Origin: CAYFXE01 sp964347035
GTDB taxonomy: Bacteria > Acidobacteriota > Aminicenantia > Aminicenantales > Aminicenantaceae
Assembly (NCBI GenBank): GCA_964347035.1
Contig: CAYFXE010000065.1
Location: 1-10,171, forward strand
DNA: 10,171 nucleotides
Reading direction: 5' to 3'
The number at the start of each line of letters is the position of its first letter. Position 1 is the first letter of the stretch. Of the stretch, positions 5,130-10,171 are shown one piece after another. The notes beneath the pieces are model-generated. The model was not told the origin of the DNA, ran no database searches, and worked only from the letters and a program-made list of their open reading frames with translations. The position numbers and the translations under genes are program-made.

Positions 5130-6413
5130 ATGAAGATTTGTACGATCAGCTTCCACAGTTGCCCTTACTCGCTCTTGGGCGGAGACGGAACCGGCGGTAT
5201 GAGTGTCTATCTCAGAGAGCTGAGTGCGGCGATAACAAGCCTAGCCGGAGTTGATATCGATATTTTTACCCGCATCCAGACGCCCGATCTAAAAGGAGTT
5301 AAGGTTGTATCTGACAACGTGCGGCTCATCCACCTCAAGGGAGGACCGGAGTCTGTCATCGATCGCCGTCATCTGTATGAATGCCTGCCAGAATTCACGG
5401 ATAATCTTGTTCATTTTTTCCAGAAGGAAGCCACTCGGTATGATATTATCTACTCACATTATTGGCTCTCAGGGATTGTTGGAGTCTGGCTTAAACATAA
5501 ATTTCATGTTCCAATGGTTCATATGTACCATACTCTCGGATTCCTGAAAAATAGACTCCTAAAAGGAGAAAAAGAACATATAAAGAGGCAAAATGTTGAA
5601 AAAGAACTCTGTTCTTTATCTGATGCCGTTGTTTCTTCTTCATGGAGAGAAAAACAAGGTCTTATGAAGTCCTATGGGACTCCTCCTTCGAAAGTGAACG
5701 TAATATATCCTGGAGTCAACCAAAAGTTATTTCATCCCTGTTCGACTTCAGGCCTCTCTGATGAATTACTCCCTAGAGGGTCAGAGAAGATCCTTCTGTA
5801 TGTGGGGAGGATTGAACCAGTCAAGGGTCTTATGACGGTCATTCATGCTCTGCCAATGTTAAAACATAAAAATCCTTGTTTATACACCCAGTTAAAGTTG
5901 GTGGTTATCGGAGGCGGTCAGATAAAGGATCTTCGGCAGAACAAAGAATATAATCGAATAAAACAATTTGCCGCAGACAAGAGTATCGAGGAAAAAGTGG
6001 TTTTTCTGGGTTCGCAAAAACAAAGCGAACTCAAGCACTACTATTCTGCTGCCGATGTTCTCCTTGTTCCTTCCCTGTACGAATCCTTTGGATTGGTGGT
6101 CATCGAAGCCCTTGCCTGCGGGACTCCTGTGCTTGTTTCTCGCATCGGGGATATGCAGACGATTGTTAGAGCTGGACAGAATGGATTGACTTTCCAGCCT
6201 GATGATCCTGTTTCCTTAACCTGTAATATTGAGAAATTCTTTGCTCGACAACAGGACTTCTGGGATCAACAGAAGATAAGCCTGGATGCTACAACAAGAT
6301 TTGCTTGGGAAAGAACTGCTCGAGAAACCTACCGCCTGTTTGATGAATTAATTAAGATAAGGGCCTTGTCTACCACCATATCTCCACTCGGTGAAAGCCC
6401 TCCGCTAATTTGA
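5130..6413 (+). CDS. GT4-family glycosyltransferase, MshA-like
   Basis: This 427-aa retaining GT-B enzyme uses a nucleotide sugar. The N-terminal acceptor domain has GGMSVYLREL (22-31), the SHYWLSG motif (109-115) and HTLGFLKN (134-141). The C-terminal donor domain has GRIEPVKG (226-233, phosphate-binding Arg and Lys) and the E-x7-E motif ESFGLVVIE (318-326). The acceptor motifs match MshA, the N-acetylglucosaminyl transferase acting on inositol phosphate in mycothiol synthesis. From memory, the phosphate-binding residues there are Lys, Tyr, Thr and Arg; the counterparts here appear to be Arg79, Tyr111, Thr135 and Arg153. Sucrose-phosphate synthase and EPS transferases share parts of this pattern, so the acceptor is not certain. 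The ATG follows the upstream stop by 5 bp with only a weak Shine-Dalgarno, suggesting translational coupling. Its last 44 bp overlap the convergent deacetylase gene. Confidence 0.88.
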   Translation: MKICTISFHSCPYSLLGGDGTGGMSVYLRELSAAITSLAGVDIDIFTRIQTPDLKGVKVVSDNVRLIHLKGGPESVIDRRHLYECLPEFTDNLVHFFQKEATRYDIIYSHYWLSGIVGVWLKHKFHVPMVHMYHTLGFLKNRLLKGEKEHIKRQNVEKELCSLSDAVVSSSWREKQGLMKSYGTPPSKVNVIYPGVNQKLFHPCSTSGLSDELLPRGSEKILLYVGRIEPVKGLMTVIHALPMLKHKNPCLYTQLKLVVIGGGQIKDLRQNKEYNRIKQFAADKSIEEKVVFLGSQKQSELKHYYSAADVLLVPSLYESFGLVVIEALACGTPVLVSRIGDMQTIVRAGQNGLTFQPDDPVSLTCNIEKFFARQQDFWDQQKISLDATTRFAWERTARETYRLFDELIKIRALSTTISPLGESPPLI

Positions 6414-7074
6414 ACCTTTCACCCTCTGCCATATCCTTTGCTCTCTGACAGAGCCATCTTTCCATTTCTCGGGAAAAAGATTCTTTAATCTGACTCTTAT
6501 GACACTGGAGGGCTTCCAGCTTCAGCTCGTAACTCTGAGTTATGTCCGAGCGAAAATTGATATCTCGATCCTCCGAGGCCCAAAGCCAGACCTCTCTGAC
6601 GTGATGAGGATCAAGGCCTTCTTCGACAAGTTCCGGGTAGGCCCAGATATCGCGGGCAAACGGAAAGACCGCATCCAGCACCACGCGGCCGACGATCCGA
6701 TGATCTCTGTGCCATATATAGCGGCGATACGGATCTGCAGTGATGACGATTTCGGGTTTGTAAAGTCTTAAATATCTGACGATTTCTTTCCTGAATTCAG
6801 GCGTATCATCGAGGGTTTGATCAGAGTGTCGGAGAAAAACCACTTCCTTAACACCCAGAATTTTCGCTGCTTCCAGTTGTTCTTTCTCCCTTACTCGAGC
6901 CAGCTCTTCCGGCTTACAATCCAAAGACTCGGTGCCCTTATCTCCGTTTGTGCACACGATATAAACAACCACTTTTCCCTGCCGGACAAGATTGGCTACA
7001 GTCCCTGCGGCACCGAATTCAGCATCATCAGGGTGAGGGGATATGACCAAAATGTCTGCTTTTTTTTCTTTCAT
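6370..7074 (-). CDS. PIG-L/LmbE-family zinc deacetylase
   Basis: This 234-aa protein has the family's N-terminal PHPDDAE (13-19), giving zinc ligands His14 and Asp17 and the presumed general base Asp16. The second metal motif, HRDH (122-125), gives His125. TNGDKGT (42-48) is the usual segment after the second strand. Family members remove acetyl from N-acetylglucosamine-type groups on small molecules or lipids: MshB (GlcNAc-inositol), BshB (GlcNAc-malate), PIG-L, and antibiotic-tailoring enzymes. No signal peptide is seen, so it is cytoplasmic. AGGAAAGG (complement of 7083-7090) is a good ribosome binding site 8 bases before the ATG. The 3' end overlaps the glycosyltransferase gene by 44 bp in convergent orientation. 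Its proximity to an MshA-like transferase suggests, but does not prove, that it deacetylates that enzyme's product. Confidence 0.9.
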   Translation of the reverse strand: MKEKKADILVISPHPDDAEFGAAGTVANLVRQGKVVVYIVCTNGDKGTESLDCKPEELARVREKEQLEAAKILGVKEVVFLRHSDQTLDDTPEFRKEIVRYLRLYKPEIVITADPYRRYIWHRDHRIVGRVVLDAVFPFARDIWAYPELVEEGLDPHHVREVWLWASEDRDINFRSDITQSYELKLEALQCHKSQIKESFSREMERWLCQRAKDMAEGERFKLAEGFHRVEIWW

Positions 7075-7102
7075 GATGGATACCTTTCCTTATTGTCAGG
7101 CC

Positions 7103-7131
7103 ATTGTATAACATCTTTTTCTCTGTTACAA
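7103..7131 (-). promoter_or_regulatory. Sigma70-type promoter of the PIG-L deacetylase gene
   Basis: On the minus strand TTGTAA (complement of 7126-7131) is followed by a 17-bp spacer and TACAAT (complement of 7103-7108). This gives 4/6 and 5/6 matches to consensus. The predicted start is near 7096, leaving a leader of about 22 nt that contains the AGGAAAGG ribosome binding site. Confidence 0.5.
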
Positions 7132-7240
7132 TTTCACCCTTTTATAATGAAAGTATTTATGGATTTATAAAGGGAAAGTTATTTATAGAAAACAGTAAGG
7201 GCAGATTGAATGTTGAGAAAACCCTGAGCAGGGCTGAGCT

Positions 7241-7321
7241 GGGGTCAGACTTCATCGTGAAGAGTGTATGAAGGGCGAAGCATTTAGTCCAAGGCCAAAC
7301 AAGATAACGAAGCCTGACCCC
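7241..7321. repeat. 81-bp inverted repeat GGGGTCAGACTTC...GAAGCCTGACCCC (REP-like)
   Basis: The arms 7241-7253 and 7309-7321 pair over 13 positions with one mismatch. The GGGGTCAGRCTTC type of terminal repeat is, as far as I recall, seen in dispersed elements and near REP-associated Y1 transposases in many environmental bacteria. No transposase is present here, so this would be a non-autonomous copy. It lies in the 366-bp gap between the deacetylase and tandem-GNAT genes. A small CCCTG-AG-CAGGG hairpin (7222-7233) lies just to its left. Confidence 0.6.
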
Positions 7322-7366
7322 GAGCGAAGCCCAGTTTCCTGCCTGCGCAGGAACAAGCTCCGCGTG
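7322..7366. repeat. Hairpin module TTCCTGC-CTGC-GCAGGAA next to the 81-bp repeat
   Basis: A perfect 7-bp stem (7336-7342 with 7347-7353) is nested inside GAGC (7322-7325) / GCTC (7357-7360). It adjoins the inverted repeat ending at 7321. The order AGCGAAG, TGCGCA-centred hairpin, CGCGT also occurs inside the element at 3911-4022, which suggests that both belong to one repeat superfamily. A further stem, GAGACA (7372-7377) / TGTCTC (7393-7398), follows. Confidence 0.5.
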
Positions 7367-7417
7367 TTTTCGAGACAATCAATCTGACCACGTGTCTCTC
7401 GGCCATTACGAATTTGT

Positions 7418-7425
7418 AAAGGAGG
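7418..7425 (+). promoter_or_regulatory. Ribosome binding site of the tandem-GNAT gene
   Basis: AAAGGAGG is an excellent Shine-Dalgarno match, but it lies 15 bases before ATG 7441 and 12 before the adjacent TTG 7438. Spacing slightly favours TTG, while start-codon preference favours ATG. The choice alters the protein by one residue only. Confidence 0.5.
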
Positions 7426-7440
7426 CTTCCTAAAAGTTTG

Positions 7441-8376
7441 ATGTCTAATCATCACTACTCCATTAAAAATTATTCGAAGGCTTATTTTGAAGAATATGTC
7501 CAGTTTTGTAGCAAAACAAATATTTTCAACATCAGTCACAGAGAGACCGTCCTTAACCTCATCTCCCAGAAGTCTAAAAAGCTTCATTATTCCCCGCAGA
7601 AAGACCTGTTTTTAGCCCTTTGCGATGATAGTATCGTCGGTTTTCTTGATACGACGCCTGAATTGAAAATAGGAAGGATTATTTTGAGTGGATTCATTCA
7701 TCCTGGACATCGACGCCTCGGGTTGGCTACAGAAATGTTCAATGCAGCTTGGAGAAGGGCAGAAGATTTAAATGCAAAAGTCATCCATGTGTGTTTGACG
7801 GAATCCCACAAACCCGGCAGATTCCTGATGAAGAAATTGAATTTCGTCCCGGTCCGGCACTTTTTTGAGCTCGAAAAAGATCTTTCAGATGTTATTGAAC
7901 CTAAATCACCTTCTGCCATAGAGCTAGGGTATTTCCAGACTGGTGAAGAAGCCCTATTAGCCGAGATTCAGAATAGATGCTTCTCAAGAAGCTGGGGATT
8001 CTGTCCTAATTCTCCGGCAGAGATAGAATACTACCTCGCCTGGACAGGATGTCTGATACAAGACATCCATGCCGCTCGCTCGAAGAAGGATCAAAGGATT
8101 ATCGGATATTGTTGGGCTCACCTGCTGGAAAAAGAGAACCAAACTCGGTCTCAAACCCGAAGCCGGATCCACATGTTCGGTGTCGATCCCGATTATCAAG
8201 GAAAAGGCTTGGGGAAAGCTCTGCTTTTCAAGGGAATTCGTGTCCTAAAAGAAAAGGGAGCAGGGATTGTGGAGTTAACCGTCGATAAAAAAAACAGGTT
8301 CGCTCTCTCCCTTTATCAGTCNNNNNNNNNNTTCAAAAAAGTCTCAACCAGCATCTGGTACGAAAAAATATTGTAA
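7441..8376 (+). CDS. Tandem-GNAT acetyltransferase, MshD-like; contains a 10-N gap
   Basis: This protein of about 311 aa has two GNAT domains. The first (about 5-147) has the acetyl-CoA motif HRRLGLAT (90-97). The second (about 160-311) has a stronger QGKGLGKALL (253-262) preceded by FGVDPDY and followed by VDKKNRFALSLYQ. Tandem GNAT of this length, with a degenerate first and a consensus second domain, is the layout of MshD (mycothiol synthase), which acetylates the cysteinyl amine. Residues 179-199 (NRCFSRSWGF then EIEYYL) also fit that type. Other tandem GNATs act on antibiotics, amino acids or ribosomal proteins, so the substrate is open. Bases 8322-8331 are N, inside the LYxSxGF motif, and the reading frame is kept across them. 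The gene stands alone downstream of repeats, without an obvious promoter, and has no clear terminator. Confidence 0.82.
   Translation: MSNHHYSIKNYSKAYFEEYVQFCSKTNIFNISHRETVLNLISQKSKKLHYSPQKDLFLALCDDSIVGFLDTTPELKIGRIILSGFIHPGHRRLGLATEMFNAAWRRAEDLNAKVIHVCLTESHKPGRFLMKKLNFVPVRHFFELEKDLSDVIEPKSPSAIELGYFQTGEEALLAEIQNRCFSRSWGFCPNSPAEIEYYLAWTGCLIQDIHAARSKKDQRIIGYCWAHLLEKENQTRSQTRSRIHMFGVDPDYQGKGLGKALLFKGIRVLKEKGAGIVELTVDKKNRFALSLYQXXXXFKKVSTSIWYEKIL
8322..8331. other. Assembly gap (10 N) inside the tandem-GNAT gene
   Basis: Ten undetermined bases interrupt the codon after Tyr-Gln. The family motif LYxSxGF would need seven N (Ser-x-Gly-Phe) for the usual length, so ten N either adds one residue or is a nominal gap size. 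The frame is preserved either way. Confidence 0.95.
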
Positions 8377-8426
8377 TAGTTCTATTTTTTGTCCAATTTT
8401 TTCTTTCAATTTCAGAACGAAGTCGA

Positions 8427-8437
8427 TATGATATTAT
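8427..8437 (+). promoter_or_regulatory. Weak -10 region upstream of transketolase
   Basis: TATGAT (8427-8432) and TATTAT (8432-8437) are overlapping -10-like hexamers. The best -35 at 17-bp spacing, TTTCAA at 8404-8409, matches poorly. If used, it gives a leader of about 120 nt that holds the two inverted repeats below. Confidence 0.25.
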
Positions 8438-8490
8438 GTTCTTTTGATGCGTGAAGATCTCACAACCAGAGTTTGGAGCATAATCCCACG

Positions 8491-8504
8491 AACATTTTAA
8501 TGTT
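8491..8504. promoter_or_regulatory. Perfect palindrome AACATT-TT-AATGTT in the transketolase leader
   Basis: A 6-bp perfect inverted repeat with a 2-base centre, 55 bp before the ATG. It could be an operator half of a pair with the next repeat or be chance in AT-rich DNA. Confidence 0.3.
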
Positions 8505-8511
8505 TTCAGAA

Positions 8512-8532
8512 GATAATTTTATTCAAATTATC
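8512..8532. promoter_or_regulatory. Perfect 8-bp inverted repeat GATAATTT-TATTC-AAATTATC before transketolase
   Basis: Arms 8512-8519 and 8525-8532 are exactly complementary around a 5-nt centre. The repeat ends 10 bases before the GAGGAGGT ribosome binding site (8543-8550). It is positioned as an operator or as a leader hairpin near the ribosome site. The GATAAT...ATTATC ends recall Fur-type boxes, but the spacing is 2 bp longer than that consensus, so I make no assignment. Confidence 0.4.
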
Positions 8533-8558
8533 CGTTAAAACTGAGGAGGTACAGTCCT

Positions 8559-10171
8559 ATGGATAAAAGAGAGGTTCTGGAGAACGTCGCCAAAAGATTG
8601 CGGATTCATTCCTTAAAGATGACCACCAAAGCAGGTTCTGGTCATCCGACGACTTGCCTCTCCATGGCTGACCTGATGTCTTGTCTTTATTTCGATGAGA
8701 TGAGATACAATCCGGCCGATCCCAACGATTGGGCAAACGATGAACTCGTCCTCTCTAAAGGTCATGCAGCACCCATCATTTGGGCGGTGTACGCTGAAGC
8801 GGGTATCATCTCAGAAAGGGAGTTGATGAAGCTCAGGAAGATCACCAGCACGCTTGAAGGTCATCCAACACCAAGGATGAAGTGGATTAAGTCTGCAACT
8901 GGCTCTCTCGGACAAGGCTTGTCGATTGGAGTGGGGATGGCCTTGGCGATGAGGCTAGGAAAGTCGCCTGGCCGAGTCTTCGTGATGATGGGTGATGGAG
9001 AATGTGCGGAAGGCTCAGTCTGGGAAGCAGCCAACTCGGCCCGCTTCCTGAAGCTCGATAATCTCTGTGCCGTGCTTGATATCAATAGATTGGGACAATC
9101 AGAGCAGACGATGCACGGGCATGATATCCTCTCCTATGAGCGAAAGTTTAAAGCCTTTGGTTGGGAGACCGTCAAAATTGATGGCCATAACATCGATAAA
9201 ATACTCGATGCTTTCCGACGGGCCAACAGGTCAGATAAACCTACTGCGGTCCTGGCCAAAACCATAAAGGGGAAGGGCGTGTCTTTCCTGGAGAACCGTA
9301 ATGGCTGGCATGGCGTGCCTTTGAAAAAAGACGCTCTTGCTCGAGCTCTCGAAGAGCTAGGCCCCATGCCCGAATTGAACGCCAAAAAATTCGTAAAAAA
9401 GCCTCGACAGCGAAAGCCTTATAAACTACCAAAAAGATACAATTTCAAAAGGAACTCATATAATGATAAGATAGCTACCAGAAGAGCCTATGGGAAAGCT
9501 CTCGTCAGTCTAGGCCACATCAATCCAGCTGTCGTTGCCCTGGATGGAGATGTTAAAAATTCCACCTATGCTGAGGATTTCTTCAAAACATTCCCTAAAA
9601 GAGCCTTCCAGACATATATTGCCGAGCAAAACATGGTGGGAATGAGCCTCGGTCTTTCGGCTAAGGGATTTCTCCCTTTTGTGGCCACCTTTTCCGCGTT
9701 CCTGAGTCGAGCACATGACCAGATCAGAATGTCTGCGTATTCATTTGCCAACATAAAATTTGTCGGTTCTCACTCAGGAATCAGCATCGGTGCCGACGGC
9801 CCCTCCCAGATGGGGCTTGAAGATTTAGCCATCTTCAGGCCTATTCCCGGCTGTGCGGTTCTTTATCCATCCGATGCTTATTCCACGGAGGGTTGTGTAG
9901 AATCACTTGCCCGTTATAAAGGACTGGGATATCTGAGAACAGCCCGGCCGCCCACACCACTCATCTATTCCAAGAGACACAATTTTCCGATCGGCGGATC
10001 GAAAGTCTTAAAAAAGAATAAAAAAGATCAGGCCACCGTGATCGCAGCCGGAATCACTGTTAATGAATCGCTGAAAGCCTATGATGATTTGAAGAAAAAT
10101 GGCATATACGTGCGCATAATCGATGCATATTCTGTCGAGCCAATCGACAAGAAGACGATCCTCAGTCAGGT
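8559..10171 (+). CDS. tkt: Transketolase, animal-type, 3' end cut off by the window
   Basis: ThDP-dependent transketolase of the pentose phosphate pathway; it moves two-carbon ketol units between sugar phosphates in the cytoplasm. The N-terminal PP domain has GSGHPT (26-31, His29), SKGHAAP (66-72, His69), EGHPTP (100-105), the ThDP/metal motif GDGECAEG (145-152) with DIN (174-176), and WHGVPL (250-255). A basic linker (about 278-305) leads to the Pyr domain with the catalytic Glu in IAEQNM (354-359, Glu356), GSHSGISIGADGPSQM (403-418) and FRPIP. The C-terminal domain starts near 465 and is incomplete at residue 538. By motif and spacing it resembles human TKT (about 623 aa) far more than E. 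coli TktA, so some 85 residues lie beyond the edge. GAGGAGGT at 8543-8550 sits 8 bases before the ATG. N- and C-terminal halves are fused here, unlike the split archaeal type. Confidence 0.95.
   Translation, partial: MDKREVLENVAKRLRIHSLKMTTKAGSGHPTTCLSMADLMSCLYFDEMRYNPADPNDWANDELVLSKGHAAPIIWAVYAEAGIISERELMKLRKITSTLEGHPTPRMKWIKSATGSLGQGLSIGVGMALAMRLGKSPGRVFVMMGDGECAEGSVWEAANSARFLKLDNLCAVLDINRLGQSEQTMHGHDILSYERKFKAFGWETVKIDGHNIDKILDAFRRANRSDKPTAVLAKTIKGKGVSFLENRNGWHGVPLKKDALARALEELGPMPELNAKKFVKKPRQRKPYKLPKRYNFKRNSYNDKIATRRAYGKALVSLGHINPAVVALDGDVKNSTYAEDFFKTFPKRAFQTYIAEQNMVGMSLGLSAKGFLPFVATFSAFLSRAHDQIRMSAYSFANIKFVGSHSGISIGADGPSQMGLEDLAIFRPIPGCAVLYPSDAYSTEGCVESLARYKGLGYLRTARPPTPLIYSKRHNFPIGGSKVLKKNKKDQATVIAAGITVNESLKAYDDLKKNGIYVRIIDAYSVEPIDKKTILSQ

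Noticed and set aside
7252..7587. Minus-strand ORFs across 7157-7587
   Set aside because: They run through the palindromic repeats and antisense to the tandem-GNAT start; no motifs and no ribosome sites.
8512..8532. Fur box assignment
   Set aside because: The ends resemble GATAAT...ATTATC, but the spacing is off by 2 bp and transketolase is not a usual Fur target. Kept only as an unnamed inverted repeat.

Overview
The window is a bacterial accessory/housekeeping mixture with moderate GC content. It has six complete genes of recognisable type, one transketolase gene cut off by the right edge, one lipid- or membrane-associated hypothetical gene, and several structured repeats. An outer-membrane barrel protein with a CBM9-like N-domain (DUF5916 type), N-terminal signal peptides and an animal-type transketolase point to a diderm anaerobe. 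Candidatus Aminicenantes or a related Acidobacteriota-like lineage is my best guess. This is an inference from gene content only, and no marker gene is present.

Layout. Positions 1-341 have no gene but hold the most unusual feature: a good sigma70 promoter (67-94) reading into two copies of a structured element (107-183 and 252-326). Each copy has a short hairpin whose stem sequence differs between copies yet still pairs, an identical GCTGGCTG loop, and a complementary CAGCCAGC exactly 50 bases after the loop octamer. The copies enclose 43-base inserts of equal length and unrelated sequence. Next come a minus-strand secreted or membrane protein with glycine zippers (342-896), a divergent intergenic region, and a plus-strand DUF5916 outer-membrane protein (1151-3184). 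A minus-strand ferritin-like diiron protein (3230-3700) converges on it.

The 3701-4113 gap is AT-rich, with a possible 32-codon ORF followed directly by a 112-bp GC-rich palindromic repeat. A two-gene plus-strand operon follows: a CelD/BcsL-type (Acetyltransf_6) acyltransferase (4114-5124) and a GT4 glycosyltransferase with MshA-like motifs (5130-6413). The glycosyltransferase overlaps, tail to tail, a minus-strand PIG-L/LmbE zinc deacetylase (6370-7074). Upstream of the deacetylase are its promoter and another palindromic repeat (7241-7353). A tandem-GNAT protein resembling mycothiol synthase follows (7441-8376) and contains a 10-N assembly gap. The window ends in an animal-type transketolase (8559 to edge), whose leader carries two perfect inverted repeats.

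How the genes may work together. The MshA-like glycosyltransferase, PIG-L deacetylase and MshD-like double GNAT are the same three enzyme types that act in mycothiol synthesis (glycosyl transfer, deacetylation, cysteine N-acetylation). The cysteine ligase is not in the window and the genes are not one operon, so this remains a hypothesis. A polysaccharide or glycolipid-modification role for the acyltransferase and glycosyltransferase pair is the simpler alternative.
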